This document shows positions 16,772 through 26,424 of a DNA stretch of 64,000 nucleotides, in pieces. The stretch comes from Maritimibacter alkaliphilus (GTDB taxonomy: Bacteria; Pseudomonadota; Alphaproteobacteria; Rhodobacterales; Rhodobacteraceae). Each line of letters opens with the position of its first letter. The stretch's first letter is position 1. The DNA lies in contig NZ_JAHVIT010000003.1 in assembly GCF_019801605.1 (NCBI RefSeq), forward strand, positions 248,001 through 312,000, given 5' to 3'. The notes beneath the pieces are model-generated. The model saw nothing but the letters and a program-made list of their open reading frames with translations. It was not told the DNA's origin and did no database searches. Position numbers and translations under genes: made by a program.

Positions 16772-18076
16772 TCACACCTTGCCCTTCGCCGAGGCGAAGA
16801 TGCAGAGCAGCGTGATCAGCGCGGCGGCCAGCAGGTAGTAGCCGACGTAGGCCATGCCGTAGTTCGACTGCAGGTAGGTCGCGATGTAGGGCGCCAGCGA
16901 GGCCCCGAAGATCCCCGCGAAGTTGAAGGTGATCGACGAGCCGGTGTAGCGCACATGGGTCGGGAAGGGTGCGGCAAGCGCGGTCCCGATCAGGCCGTAG
17001 GTCAGGCCCATGAGCAGCATCGCCAGCGTCACGAAGGCAAAGATACGGCCTTCGTTGTCGGTCATCAGCACCGGCACGAGGAAGGAGAAGAGCGCGATCA
17101 GGATCGTGGTCACGGTCAGAACCTGACGACGTCCGAAGCGATCTGCCAGCTTGCCCGCCACCGGGATGAAGAGACCGAAGACGATCGCCCCCCAGAGCTG
17201 GATTTCCAGCGCGTCGAGGAAGGGAATGCCCACGACCTTGACGTTGTAGGACAGCAGGTAGGCGGTGCCGATGTAGAACAGCACGAAAGTCGCCAGCGCC
17301 ACGAAGGTCCCCAGCACGAGGCTGACCTTGTGGTTCTTGAAGACCTCGACGACGGGCACGGAGACCCGCTCTTCCTTCTCGATGGCCTTCTGGAAGTCCG
17401 GCGTTTCGGTGATCGACAGACGCACCCACATGCCGACCACGATCAGCACGATCGAGGACAGGAAGGGCACGCGCCAGCCCCAGGACAGCAGGTCTTCCTG
17501 CGGCATGAAGTGCAGCAGGATCCAGAACATGCCGGAGGACAGGAAGAGGCCCACGGGCGCGCCGAGCTGCGGGAACATCCCGTACCAGCTGCGCTTGCCC
17601 TCGGGGGCGTTCTCGGTCGCCATCAGCACGGCGCCGCCCCACTCCCCGCCGAGGCCGAAGCCCTGGCCGAAGCGGCAGAGCGCCAGCAGCAGCGGCGCGA
17701 TGACGCCGATGGTTTCGTAGGTCGGCAGCAGGCCGATCACCACGGTCGAGATGCCCATCGTCAGCAGGGCCGCGACCAGCGTGGCCTTGCGGCCGATGCG
17801 GTCGCCGTAGTGGCCAAAGACGATCGCGCCGAAGGGACGGGCGAAGAAGGCGATGGAGAAGGTCGCGAAGGAGGCCAGAAGCGCGGTCATCGGATCGCTG
17901 TTGGGGAAGAACAGCGACGGGAAGACCAGCACGGCGGCGGTCGCGTAGACGTAGAAATCGAAGAATTCGATGGTGGTGCCGATGAGGCTGGCCAGCAGGA
18001 CGCGGGCCGGGGAGTTGGACGGCGTCGCGGTCCTTGCCGCACCAGCGGGCACCTCGAGGGTGGTACCGTTGGGCAT
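16772..18076 (-). CDS. MFS transporter, metabolite:H+ symporter (MHS) family
   Basis: Twelve-helix major facilitator of 434 residues. The MHS-type N-terminus ASLIGTTIEFFDFYVYATAA is followed by the loop 2-3 motif GHYGDRIGRK (about residue 97), CRFGQGFGLGGEWGGAV in helix 4-5, and the second-half motif GKLADRFGRRQ. Relatives import organic acids, betaines or sugars acids with protons (ProP, KgtP, ShiA, MhpT). A CCGTATAGCG sequence upstream (18156-18165) matches the flank of the palindrome near the TetR gene, so it may belong to the same regulon as the aminotransferase and hydrolase. Substrate unknown. Confidence 0.9.
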   Translation of the reverse strand: MPNGTTLEVPAGAARTATPSNSPARVLLASLIGTTIEFFDFYVYATAAVLVFPSLFFPNSDPMTALLASFATFSIAFFARPFGAIVFGHYGDRIGRKATLVAALLTMGISTVVIGLLPTYETIGVIAPLLLALCRFGQGFGLGGEWGGAVLMATENAPEGKRSWYGMFPQLGAPVGLFLSSGMFWILLHFMPQEDLLSWGWRVPFLSSIVLIVVGMWVRLSITETPDFQKAIEKEERVSVPVVEVFKNHKVSLVLGTFVALATFVLFYIGTAYLLSYNVKVVGIPFLDALEIQLWGAIVFGLFIPVAGKLADRFGRRQVLTVTTILIALFSFLVPVLMTDNEGRIFAFVTLAMLLMGLTYGLIGTALAAPFPTHVRYTGSSITFNFAGIFGASLAPYIATYLQSNYGMAYVGYYLLAAALITLLCIFASAKGKV

Positions 18077-18155
18077 GGGAGGGATTCCAGTTTCGTTAAA
18101 GTCGTATCCGTTGCGGAAACACGGCTCGTTAACGCAAGGTTGGAACGCCTGTAAC

Positions 18156-18165
18156 CCGTATAGCG
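18156..18165. promoter_or_regulatory. Half-site shared with the TetR-region palindrome
   Basis: CCGTATAGCG upstream of the MFS gene is identical to 14271-14280. The left half is degenerate here (TGTAAC instead of TATACG), so this would be a weaker operator. Confidence 0.35.
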
Positions 18166-18342
18166 CATGAAAATTGCCGTCGCATAACGGGGTTGCGCAA
18201 AACGCCGCAGCCTGCACGGGGCATGGGGCGGCATTTCGGGGGGCGGGGGCTGTTCCGGGTGGATCGGGGCGGCCAACAGCAGGGAGGCAAGCCCAACGCC
18301 TGCCTCCCGCTCTGCCGGGCCCCGGCGCTTCCGCGCGGCGGC

Positions 18343-18597
18343 TCAGCGGTTGTCGGGCTGGCTGCGCACTGCGCGCCGGCCCCGGTCCGAGATCCGGTAA
18401 GGCTGCGCGTTGGTCGAGGCGATCAGCCTCTTGCGCCGCAGCTTGCCGAAGACCTCGAGCGTGCAATCCGCGAGGACGAAGCCGTCGCGGGTGAAACAGA
18501 GGACGGCGGCAATGCGTGCGCCCTCGCGTTCATGGCGGATGCAGCCGCCCTGTGCCAGCACGTGAAGCACGCGCTGTTCCTGTCGTGATATGTTCAT
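18343..18597 (-). CDS. yjhX: YjhX family protein (UPF0386, toxin-like)
   Basis: Small protein of 84 residues that matches E. coli YjhX along its whole length: [18 protein letters not shown] at the start, an [17 protein letters not shown] core, and an [10 protein letters not shown] ending. The fold is a winged-helix-like small domain. In E. coli, YjhX is the toxin partner of the acetyltransferase-like antitoxin YjhQ, reported to affect topoisomerase I. No GNAT-type partner gene lies next to it here; the neighbours are an MFS gene and an amidohydrolase gene. The start at 18597 follows the conserved N-terminus. Many alphaproteobacteria carry solitary copies, so toxicity here is not established. 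Confidence 0.85.
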   Translation of the reverse strand: MNISRQEQRVLHVLAQGGCIRHEREGARIAAVLCFTRDGFVLADCTLEVFGKLRRKRLIASTNAQPYRISDRGRRAVRSQPDNR

Positions 18598-18868
18598 GAT
18601 GGTTGCCTGTGTCAGACGCCATGGGGGCACTGGCACACCCGGCCTCGCCGGGGCGCTGTGCGGCTGGCGTTCCCGGTCGTTCCGGAAACTCAGCGGGTCT
18701 GAACAAGCTCCAACATCTACAATTCCATGCAGGCCGCGCCCCGATGACGGGCGCCGGCGGTGTCTGGTCCCAAGATGGGCAGCCGCCCTGCCCCGGTCAA
18801 GCGCGGCAGCTGGCCGCAGGGCCGATCGCGGTCCGCCCCGCGACGCGCGGCCCCCCCGGCATCTGGCC

Positions 18869-20530
18869 TCACGCCTCCCAGGTCACCTGCCCGCCGCAGA
18901 GGGTCAGCTGTGCACTGGCCTTGGTGATCTCCTCGGGGTCCAGCGCCTCGAGGTCGTGGGAGAGCATCACAACGTCCGCCAGCATCCCCGGCTTCAGCTG
19001 CCCCAGCCGATCCTCCTGGAACCCGACCCAGGCGTTGTCGGCGGTGTAGCTTTTCAGCGTGTCGAAGAGCGACTGGCGCTGGTCCTTCCACGGCGCGGGC
19101 ATCGCAAGCGGCGCGACGGCGGCCTTGATCGTGCGCATCACGTCCACCGGGATCACCGGCCAGTCGGTCGAGAAGCAGACCCGCGCGCCGCTCTCGCGAA
19201 TGTCCTGCCACGCGAAGGCCAGCGGGATCTGATCCGCGTGCAGCCGCTCATCCAGACCGTGGGGCGGGAAGTAGCCCCCGCGCGGCGCATGGCCGGGCTG
19301 GATCGAGGCCACGACACCCAGTTCCGCGAAGCGCGGCAGGTCGTCGGGATGCAGCGTCTCGACATGTTCGATGCGGTGGCGGCTGTCTCGCACCCCGTTG
19401 GCCGCCCGCGCGGCCTCATAGGCGTCGAGGGTCTGGCGCACGGCCCGGTCACCGATGGCATGGACCGCGATCTGGAAGCCCGCCGCATCGGCCCGGGCAA
19501 TCGCCGCGTTGAAGTGATCGGTCTCGAAGATCGCGTCGCCGATGCTCTCGCTGTTCGGATAGGGCCGCAGCATCAGCGCGGTGCCGCTCTCCACCACGCC
19601 GTCCATGAAGAACTTCACCCGGTTGCACCAGACACGGTCACCGGTGAAACGGCGGCGCATCTCTTCTGCTTCCTCGAACCGGTCGAGGGGATCGAAATTC
19701 TTGTAGTGGAACGGGATCTCGGTCCGGCAGAGCAGCCGCCCGTCGGCGTCGAGATCCTGCAGCAGTTCGGCAGTGTAGAAATTGCCGTCCATGTTGTGCA
19801 GCCCGGTGATCCCCTGACGGGCGCAGTGTTTCAGCCCGCGCGCCAGCACGTCGCGGTCCATCGCGCGTTCCGCCGGGCCCGCGCCCTCGGGGTCCGCGCC
19901 GGTCACCATGCCCATCAGCTCCCGCCCGCCATAGCGGGTGCAGCGCAGCACCGGCCCGAAGGCCCCGGATTCGCGCAGCTCGCCGGCGGCAAGACCGTCC
20001 GCGCCCATGACGATTTCCGAGCCCTTCTCGACCGCGCCGCCCTGCAGGACGCCCCCCATCTCCAGCGCCTTCGTATTGGCCCACATGGTGTGATGATCCG
20101 GGGCGAAGATGGCGAAGGGCCGGTCGGGCAGCACCCGGTCGAGATCGTGGCGCGTGGTCTGATGGCCTGCGCCGAAGATCGCGTACTCGGCCATGATGGC
20201 AAAGACGACCTCGCCCGCCGGGCAGGTTTCGGCATAGGCGCGGACCTTCGCGGTCACCGCGTCGAAGCCCGTCACGCCGAAGAGGTCGAGGTAGTCGAGC
20301 TCGGCCGAGCCCCCGAAGAGGTGCACATGGCTGTCGATGATGCCGGGCAGCACCGTCGCCTGCCCCGCGTCCACGATCCGGGTGCCGCGCCCGGCCAGCA
20401 TGCGGATCGCGTCAGTCGTGCCGACGGCCATGATGCGGCCATCCGCGATGGCGAGCGCCTCGGCCATGGGGCGCGCCGGATCGAAGGTCATGAGGCGGCC
20501 GTTGGCAATGATCAGGTCGGGGGTCTGCAT
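18869..20530 (-). CDS. Amidohydrolase family 3 protein (YtcJ-like)
   Basis: Metal-dependent hydrolase of 553 residues. Visible motifs are the N-terminal [19 protein letters not shown] beta region, DSHVHLFGG (metal ligands, about residue 66), [33 protein letters not shown], and [12 protein letters not shown] near the C-terminal metal aspartate. Relatives include YtcJ and NfdA (N-substituted formamide deformylase). The ATG at 20530 is preceded by ACGGAG; a TTG 15 bases earlier is possible. It is the last gene of the polyamine-type ABC operon, separated from the binding protein by a hairpin, and probably hydrolyses an amide or formamide taken up by that importer. Confidence 0.87.
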   Translation of the reverse strand: MQTPDLIIANGRLMTFDPARPMAEALAIADGRIMAVGTTDAIRMLAGRGTRIVDAGQATVLPGIIDSHVHLFGGSAELDYLDLFGVTGFDAVTAKVRAYAETCPAGEVVFAIMAEYAIFGAGHQTTRHDLDRVLPDRPFAIFAPDHHTMWANTKALEMGGVLQGGAVEKGSEIVMGADGLAAGELRESGAFGPVLRCTRYGGRELMGMVTGADPEGAGPAERAMDRDVLARGLKHCARQGITGLHNMDGNFYTAELLQDLDADGRLLCRTEIPFHYKNFDPLDRFEEAEEMRRRFTGDRVWCNRVKFFMDGVVESGTALMLRPYPNSESIGDAIFETDHFNAAIARADAAGFQIAVHAIGDRAVRQTLDAYEAARAANGVRDSRHRIEHVETLHPDDLPRFAELGVVASIQPGHAPRGGYFPPHGLDERLHADQIPLAFAWQDIRESGARVCFSTDWPVIPVDVMRTIKAAVAPLAMPAPWKDQRQSLFDTLKSYTADNAWVGFQEDRLGQLKPGMLADVVMLSHDLEALDPEEITKASAQLTLCGGQVTWEA

Positions 20531-20564
20531 GGGGCGCTCCGTCAACGTAGGGGGCAGACAAGAC

Positions 20565-20592
20565 GGGGCGCAGGACCGTGGCCCTGCGCCCC
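20565..20592 (-). terminator. Intercistronic hairpin between binding protein and amidohydrolase
   Basis: Perfect 10-bp GC stem GGGGCGCAGG / CCTGCGCCCC with an 8-base loop and no T-run. It lies just after the binding-protein gene. Such hairpins often protect the upstream mRNA and cause partial termination. Confidence 0.6.
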
Positions 20593-20608
20593 CAGATACA
20601 TCAGAAGA

Positions 20609-21637
20609 TCACTTCTGCAGTTCGGTCCAGATGGCGGTGTAGATCTTCTGCACCTCGGGCGGACAGACGATCGACACGACACCGGCGGCCTTCAGCTCGT
20701 CCGGCACCACCACCTCGGGCGCGGCGGACATGACCTCGTCCATGTATTGCTCCGACCCGGCGATGCCGTTGGCATAGCGGGCGAAGTTCGACAGCATGGC
20801 CGCGTTTTCGGGGTCCATGATGAAGTTCAGGAACAGCTTGGCGTTCTCCACGTTCTGCGCGTCGGCGAGGATCGCGGCGTTGTCCATCCAGATCGGGTAG
20901 CCGGTCTGGGGATAGCCGAAGGCGATGTCCTCGTTCTGGAGCCGCGCCCGCAGCGAGGCACCGTTCCAGTTCACGCCCGCGGCGAGGTCGCCCTTGGCGT
21001 ACTTCTCGATGTTGCCGTAGTCCATGGAGAGCCAGGATTTCTTGGCCTCGACGAGGGTGTCGCGCACCTTCATCAGCACCTCCTTGTCGCCGGTACACTG
21101 TTCCCCGCCGAGCGCGAAGATGGCGAGACGCATCACGTCCATCATCTCGGGGACGACGTTGATCTTGCCCTTCAGCTCTTCCGGCGGGTTCAGGATCAGG
21201 TCGGCGGTGTTGATGTCGCCGCCGTAGACGGCGGTGTTCACGGTGATGCCGACGGTGCCCCACTGCCACGGAACGGTGTACTTGCGGCCCGGATCGAAGG
21301 GCACGTCGACCCACTGCGGGTCCATGTTCTTGAAGTTCTCCATCTCGCTCGGCATGGATTCCATCAGCAGACCTTCCTCGATGAAGATCGGCACATAGGT
21401 CCCCGAGGGCACGACGATGTCGAAGCCGTGGCCACCGGCCTTGATCTTGGCCAGCGCGGTGTCGTTGCTGTCGTAGTCCGTGATCGTGACGTCTACGTCG
21501 AATTCCGCCTCGAACTTCTCGATCATCTCGGGGCTGGTGTAATTGCCCCAGTTGTAGAGGTTCAGAACCCCTTCGGCATGGGCCGGAACGGTCAGGCCGA
21601 TGGCGGCGGCAGTGGACAGAAGCAGCGTCCGTTTCAT
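20609..21637 (-). CDS. Spermidine/putrescine-type ABC substrate-binding protein (PotD/PotF-like)
   Basis: Periplasmic binding protein of 342 residues. The signal peptide is [23 protein letters not shown] (cleavage near residue 21). The mature start [24 protein letters not shown] is the hallmark of the PotD family. Other conserved parts are [19 protein letters not shown] and [18 protein letters not shown]. The ATG at 21637 begins the signal peptide. It belongs to an ATPase-permease-permease-binding protein operon. The ligand may be a polyamine or an amide/opine, as the neighbouring amidohydrolase and amidase suggest. Confidence 0.9.
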   Translation of the reverse strand: MKRTLLLSTAAAIGLTVPAHAEGVLNLYNWGNYTSPEMIEKFEAEFDVDVTITDYDSNDTALAKIKAGGHGFDIVVPSGTYVPIFIEEGLLMESMPSEMENFKNMDPQWVDVPFDPGRKYTVPWQWGTVGITVNTAVYGGDINTADLILNPPEELKGKINVVPEMMDVMRLAIFALGGEQCTGDKEVLMKVRDTLVEAKKSWLSMDYGNIEKYAKGDLAAGVNWNGASLRARLQNEDIAFGYPQTGYPIWMDNAAILADAQNVENAKLFLNFIMDPENAAMLSNFARYANGIAGSEQYMDEVMSAAPEVVVPDELKAAGVVSIVCPPEVQKIYTAIWTELQK

Positions 21638-21669
21638 GTGGTTACTCCCAGTTGGATGGTTGGACCGGA

Positions 21670-22470
21670 TCATTTTCGCGTCCGGCTGAGGAAGAAGAAG
21701 GCCACCACCAGAATGATGGAGGCGGCAAGCAACGCGGTGGAAATCGCGTTGACCTCGGGCGTGATGTTCCGCCGCAGCTGGCCCAGCATGTAGGTCGGCA
21801 GGGTGTCCTGCCCGGCGGATTTCACGAATTCGGTGATCACCACGTCATCCAGCGAGATGACGAAGGCCAGCATGGCGCCCGCGAGGATGCCCGGGAACAG
21901 CTGCGGCAGGGTGATGCGGCGGAAGGTCTGCCACGGCGTCGCGTAGAGATCCGAGGCCGCCTGTTCCAGCGTCAGGTCCATGCCCTGCAGCCGCGCCCGG
22001 ATCGGCATGTAGGCGAAGGGAATGCAGAAGGCCGCGTGGGCGAGGATCAGGTACCACAACCCGGTGTAGCCGGTCTGGACCTTGATCATGGCAAAGAAGA
22101 TCAGCAGCGACACGGCGGTCACGATCTCGGGCACCATGAGGGGCTGGTTGATCAGGGCAAAGACCGCGCCCTGCCCGCGCCACGGCTTGACCCGCGTGGT
22201 GGCCAGCGCCGCCAGCACCGCCGCCGTGGTCGCCAGCGCCGAGGCCGCCGAGGCGATGACGACCGAGCGGATGGTGGCGGCCTGCACGGCCTCGTTTTCC
22301 CACGCGCTTGCGTACCAGCGCAGCGAGAAGCCCTCCCACAGAGCGATGGAGGAGCCGGCATTGAAGGAATAGACCACCAGCAGGATGATCGGCAGGTAAA
22401 GCAGCACGAAGCAGAGGATGGCGAGGGGCGTGAACCCGGTCTGCTTGCGGATGTCGAAGGGTTTAGCCAT
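21670..22470 (-). CDS. Polyamine-type ABC transporter permease (PotC-like)
   Basis: Inner-membrane permease of 266 residues with about six helices. The coupling motif is [22 protein letters not shown] (about residue 172), matching the EAA loop. It starts inside the end of the previous gene: the ATG at 22470 overlaps the other permease by 8 bases, so translation is coupled. The second membrane subunit of the importer. Confidence 0.9.
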   Translation of the reverse strand: MAKPFDIRKQTGFTPLAILCFVLLYLPIILLVVYSFNAGSSIALWEGFSLRWYASAWENEAVQAATIRSVVIASAASALATTAAVLAALATTRVKPWRGQGAVFALINQPLMVPEIVTAVSLLIFFAMIKVQTGYTGLWYLILAHAAFCIPFAYMPIRARLQGMDLTLEQAASDLYATPWQTFRRITLPQLFPGILAGAMLAFVISLDDVVITEFVKSAGQDTLPTYMLGQLRRNITPEVNAISTALLAASIILVVAFFFLSRTRK

Positions 22471-23377
22471 GGCTCTTCTCCCCGTCCTGACCGGCGGCAC
22501 GCACGTAGAAGAGCAGCGCCACCATGACGATCGCCAGCAGCGTCAGCGACAGCGCGGCCCCCAACGGCCAGTTGCGGCCCTGCCCGAACTGCAGCTCGAT
22601 CAGGTTGCCCAGCATCAGGTTCTTGCCGCCGCCCAGCACCCGGGGCGTCACGTAAGCCCCGAGGCAGGGCACGAAGACGAGGATCGAGCCCGCGATGACG
22701 CCCGGCTTCACCAGCGGGAAGATCACCTTGGAGAGGACCTTCCACCGGGTCGCGTAGAGGTCATAGCCCGCCTCGACCAGCGAGAAGTCGAACCGCTCCA
22801 TCGAGGCGTAGATCGGCAGGACCATCAACGGCAGGTAGACATAGACCATGCCCAGCATGATCGAGAACTCGGTGAAGAGCATCTGGATCGGCGCGTCGAT
22901 GATCCCCAGCCACAGCAGCAGCGTGTTCACCGTGCCCTCGGCCCGGATCAGTTCCATGATCGCGAAGGTGCGGATCAGCAGGTTGGTCCAGAACGGGATC
23001 ATGATCAGCAGCATCCATGCATCCCGGCTGCGCTTGGGCCGCGTCGCGATGAAATAGGCCGTCGGGAAGCCGAAGACGAAGGCCGCCACCGTGGTCATCA
23101 GCGACAGCTTGAGCGAGCGCCAGAAGATCGACAGGTGGGCATCGGCGAAGGTCAGCTCCTCGGTGAAGAAGTCCCGCTCCATCACCACGGAGAACCACGC
23201 ATTCCACGAGAAGTCTGGCTTCACCCCGCCGTAGTCGCCCGGCGTGAGGAAGGAATAGACCACCACGATCAGCAGCGGGCCTGCGGCGGCAAAGATCAGG
23301 ATCAGCAGCGCCGGACTGAGCAGAAGCCAGCGGTTGCGGCGTTCCGTGGCGCGGCGGGCGGCGGACAAGTCGCTCAT
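22463..23377 (-). CDS. Polyamine-type ABC transporter permease (PotB-like)
   Basis: Inner-membrane permease of 304 residues. A first helix at about residues 18-40 (LLLSPALLILIFAAAGPLLIVVV) is followed by a long periplasmic loop and further helices. The EAA-type loop reads LVEAGYDLYATRWKVLSKVIFPL. Four bases separate its start from the ATPase stop codon. It forms the membrane channel with the PotC-like subunit. Confidence 0.9.
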   Translation of the reverse strand: MSDLSAARRATERRNRWLLLSPALLILIFAAAGPLLIVVVYSFLTPGDYGGVKPDFSWNAWFSVVMERDFFTEELTFADAHLSIFWRSLKLSLMTTVAAFVFGFPTAYFIATRPKRSRDAWMLLIMIPFWTNLLIRTFAIMELIRAEGTVNTLLLWLGIIDAPIQMLFTEFSIMLGMVYVYLPLMVLPIYASMERFDFSLVEAGYDLYATRWKVLSKVIFPLVKPGVIAGSILVFVPCLGAYVTPRVLGGGKNLMLGNLIELQFGQGRNWPLGAALSLTLLAIVMVALLFYVRAAGQDGEKSHG

Positions 23378-23381
23378 GGCC

Positions 23382-24458
23382 TCAATCCTTCAGCAACTGG
23401 CCGACGCCGGGGGCAAGGTGGATGCCCACCCGGTCGCCCTGCGTGAAGGCATGGGCCATGTCCGGCGTGTTCTGCTGGCGCAGGGTGAAGGCCGCGCCAT
23501 CGGCCAGCGTGACGTGGTAGTGGGTATCGGTGCCGAAATAGACCACCTGCGACAGCAGCCCCTCCATCACCCCCTGCCCCGCGGGGACGAGGCGCGCATG
23601 TTCAGGGCGGGTCGCCAGCGTGGCCGCGCCCATGCCGGTGCCCGCCTCTGCCGCGCCGCGCGCCGTGGTCTCGGCCCCTCCGGCAAGGCGCACGCGGGCG
23701 GCGTCGCCGGTGATCTCCAGCACCTCGACGTCGAGGAAGTTCGTATCCCCGATGAAATCCGCCACGAAGCGTTCGGCCGGCTGGTCGTAGATGTCACGCG
23801 CGCCGCCGATCTGCCGGATCTTGCCTGCGTTCATCACGGCGATCCGGTCGGACATGGTCAGCGCCTCTTCCTGATCGTGGGTGACGAAGACGAAGGTGAT
23901 CCCGGTTTCGGTCTGCAGGCGCTTCAGCTCCAGTTGCATGTCCTTGCGCAGCTTGAAGTCGAGTGCCGAGAGCGGCTCGTCCAGCAGCAGCACCTGCGGA
24001 CGCGGGGCCAGCGCCCGGGCCAGCGCCACCCGCTGCTGTTGCCCGCCCGAGATCTGGCCGGTCTGGCGGTCCGCCATGGGCGTCATCCGCACCAGTTCCA
24101 GCATCTCCTCGACGGTGGCCTTCACCTCGCGCTTGGGCTTGCCCAGCATCTCGAGGCCGAAGGCGATGTTCTGCGCGACGGTCATGTGCGGGAACAGCGC
24201 GTAATTCTGGAACACCGTGTTCACCGGGCGCTTGTAGGGCGGGCTTTGCAGGATGTCCTTGCCGCCCAGCCGGATCGACCCGCTGGAGGGATCGACGAAA
24301 CCCGCGATGGTGCGCAGAAGCGTGGTCTTGCCGCAGCCCGAGGGCCCCAGCAGGGTGAAGAACTCGTTATCCTTGATCGTGACCGACACGTCGTCGAGGG
24401 CGCGGAAGGCGCTCTTGCCTTCGCCGTATATCTTGGTGACGTTTTCGATCTCGATCAT
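23382..24458 (-). CDS. Polyamine-type ABC transporter ATP-binding protein (PotA-like)
   Basis: ATPase of 358 residues. Walker [10 protein letters not shown] (38-46), Q-loop [13 protein letters not shown], signature ISGGQQQR (136-143) and Walker [12 protein letters not shown] lead to an H-loop [11 protein letters not shown] and a C-terminal TOBE-like regulatory domain (about 285-358), as in PotA/FbpC. The ATG at 24458 follows AAAGGA at 9 bases; longer upstream reading has no homology. First gene of the leftward operon 24458-18869. Confidence 0.92.
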   Translation of the reverse strand: MIEIENVTKIYGEGKSAFRALDDVSVTIKDNEFFTLLGPSGCGKTTLLRTIAGFVDPSSGSIRLGGKDILQSPPYKRPVNTVFQNYALFPHMTVAQNIAFGLEMLGKPKREVKATVEEMLELVRMTPMADRQTGQISGGQQQRVALARALAPRPQVLLLDEPLSALDFKLRKDMQLELKRLQTETGITFVFVTHDQEEALTMSDRIAVMNAGKIRQIGGARDIYDQPAERFVADFIGDTNFLDVEVLEITGDAARVRLAGGAETTARGAAEAGTGMGAATLATRPEHARLVPAGQGVMEGLLSQVVYFGTDTHYHVTLADGAAFTLRQQNTPDMAHAFTQGDRVGIHLAPGVGQLLKD

Positions 24459-24927
24459 CGGCACATGTCCTTTCCGGTCTCTGCTCGGGTCCCGGCCCGG
24501 TTCCCGGATCGGGCCCCGACTCTGGCTCCGGCACTGGTTCCAACGGCGGGCCTGCCGCGCGCGACAGGCGCGCAATCCGGCCCCGCCTGTCCCGACAGGG
24601 GTCTCCACGGGCCCGCTCCTGCCGGCATTGCGGCAAACTCCCGACACAAAATCAACGATTAACAATTCCTTGACAGCTCACCGGAGGTAGTTTGCCTACA
24701 AATGACCTAGGCCCAGCGGGCCCGGAGCCAGAACAGGCGGATCGTGACGCTGCGGCGCGGGCCCGGGCGCAGCGCCCAAAAATCGGGCAATGAGCCGATA
24801 TCCCGGGGGGCCCATGCCGCAGCCCCTCCATTTTACACCATATGGGGGAATTGCTCTGTCCGCTGACTGCGGCCTAGCTTGCCCCTGCGTGCGGGGCCGC
24901 CCTGCCCCCGGATCAAGGAGAGCTCCC
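24459..24927. other. 469-base intergenic region between divergent ABC operon and amidase
   Basis: Must hold the promoters of the leftward importer operon and the rightward amidase. TTGACA at 24670-24675 is the only -35-like hexamer I see; the sequence 17 bases later (TGCCTA) is a poor -10. A small dyad GTAG-TTTGC-CTAC lies at 24687-24699, inside an otherwise AT-richer patch (24640-24710), and could be an operator. No small gene is convincing. A GGAG site precedes the amidase start. Confidence 0.45.
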
Positions 24928-26343
24928 ATGACGACCGACCTCTGGAAATGGACCGCAGCCGAGCTTGCGGACGGGATCGCCGCTGGCCGCATCACCAGCG
25001 TCGAGGCGACGGAAAGCGCACTGGCCCGCATGGCACAGGTGAACCCGGCGCTGAATGCCGTGGTCGACCCGCTGGAGGAACAGGCCATGGAGGCCGCCCG
25101 CGCGGCGGATGCCACCCTGCGCACCTCGGGCCCCAGCGGCCCGCTGCACGGGGTGCCGGTCACAGTGAAGATCAACGTCGATTACGGCGGGCGGGCCACC
25201 ACCAACGGGGTCGTGGCGCAGAAGGACAATATCGCCGCCTCCGACGGGTCGGTCGTGCAGAACATGAAGGCCGCGGGCGCGGTGATCCTAGGGCGGACCA
25301 ACACGCCCTGCTATTCCATGCGCGCCTTCACCAACAACGACCTGCACGGCGCGACCTACAACCCGCATGACAAGACGCTGACTCCCGGCGGTTCCTCCGG
25401 CGGGGCGGGGTCGGCCACGGCGGCGGGGATCGGCGCCATCGGCCATGGCAACGACATCGGCGGCTCGGTCCGCTACCCGGCCTATGCCTGCGGGGTCTAC
25501 GGCCTGCGCCCCACCTCGGGCCTGCTGGCCGCCACCTCGCCCAGCGTGCCGCACCGGATGATCGTCTCGCAGATGGCCTCGGTGCAGGGGCCGCTGGCGC
25601 GCTCGATCGAGGATATCCGCCTCGGCGCGCTCGCCCTCTCGGGCCATGATCCGCGCGACATCTGGCAGGTGCCCGCAGGCGACATCTTCGGCCCCCTGGG
25701 CCACGCGCCCTGCAAGGTCGCCATGCTGGCCGAAACCGACGAGGCCCCGGTCGACCCCGAGGTCAGCGCCGCGATCCGGCAGGCCGGCGCGATCCTCGCC
25801 GATGCGGGCTACACCGTGGAAGAGGTCACGCCCCCCTCCTTTGCCGAACTGATGGACTACTGGCGCCTGATCCTCGGCAACGAGATGCGCGCGGGCCTTC
25901 AGGGGCTGATGATGGACAACGGCGACTGGAAGATGAAGAAATCCATCGACCTGCTGCTCGAAGGGGTGCCCGAACTCGACAGCCGCGACGCCTTCCTCAA
26001 GGCGCTGACCAGGCGCTCCGCCCTGCTGGTGGACTGGCAGATGTTCTTCCAGAAATTCCCTCTGGTGCTGACCGCCACCACATGGGCGAAACCGATGATC
26101 GACGATTACGATGTCTCGGAGGACGCGGATGCCGCGTGGTTCTACGGCATCTGTGCGCCGCTTTCGGGCACGCCGATCATCGGGCTGCCGGGGCTCTCCG
26201 TGCCGGTCGGCTCCGCGCCCGGCAAGCCGATGGGGGTGCAGCTGCTCTCCGACCGGTTCCAGGACAAGCGCCTGCTGGAGGCCGGCGCCGTGCTGGAACG
26301 CGCCATCGGGGCCATCGCGCCGATCGATCCGATCGGGTTCTGA
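24928..26343 (+). CDS. Amidase (amidase signature family)
   Basis: Ser-cisSer-Lys hydrolase of 471 residues. The catalytic lysine lies in VPVTVKINVDYGG (about residue 80), the cis-serine in the TPGGSSGGAGSATAAG loop, and the nucleophile serine in GNDIGGSVRYPA. It releases ammonia from amides. It diverges from the polyamine-type importer that carries a YtcJ-like amidohydrolase, so uptake and hydrolysis of an amide is a reasonable reading. The ATG at 24928 follows AAGGAG; an in-frame start at 24790 would add a residue stretch without family similarity. Confidence 0.9.
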   Translation: MTTDLWKWTAAELADGIAAGRITSVEATESALARMAQVNPALNAVVDPLEEQAMEAARAADATLRTSGPSGPLHGVPVTVKINVDYGGRATTNGVVAQKDNIAASDGSVVQNMKAAGAVILGRTNTPCYSMRAFTNNDLHGATYNPHDKTLTPGGSSGGAGSATAAGIGAIGHGNDIGGSVRYPAYACGVYGLRPTSGLLAATSPSVPHRMIVSQMASVQGPLARSIEDIRLGALALSGHDPRDIWQVPAGDIFGPLGHAPCKVAMLAETDEAPVDPEVSAAIRQAGAILADAGYTVEEVTPPSFAELMDYWRLILGNEMRAGLQGLMMDNGDWKMKKSIDLLLEGVPELDSRDAFLKALTRRSALLVDWQMFFQKFPLVLTATTWAKPMIDDYDVSEDADAAWFYGICAPLSGTPIIGLPGLSVPVGSAPGKPMGVQLLSDRFQDKRLLEAGAVLERAIGAIAPIDPIGF

Positions 26344-26361
26344 ACCCGCAGGGCCGGTCCT

Positions 26362-26424
26362 GCCGGATCACTTCGGCAGGATAACCCTGGCAGGATAACC
26401 CTGGCCGGATCACTTCGGCAGGAT
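26362..26424. repeat. Duplicated 3' end of the CDF gene: 21-bp direct repeat flanking two 14-bp tandem units
   Basis: GCCGGATCACTTCGGCAGGAT-type 21-mers occur at 26362-26382 and 26404-26424. Between and overlapping them CAGGATAACCCTGG is repeated in tandem (26377-26390, 26391-26404). The right copy contains the last codons and stop of the CDF gene (ILPK-stop, read leftward); the left copy is a downstream duplicate of the same tail. This looks like replication slippage. Confidence 0.8.

Noticed and set aside
18598..18868. Antitoxin gene for the YjhX-like protein
   Set aside because: No reading frame here has GNAT motifs or a ribosome-binding site in the expected orientation.
18590..21793. Open frame of 1067 codons on the + strand
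   Set aside because: Shadow of the YtcJ-like amidohydrolase and binding-protein genes.
24670..24698. Sigma-70 promoter with TTGACA for the amidase
   Set aside because: The -35 is perfect, but the hexamer 17 bases later (TGCCTA) is not a credible -10 and the distance to the gene is 230 bases. Noted only as a possibility.
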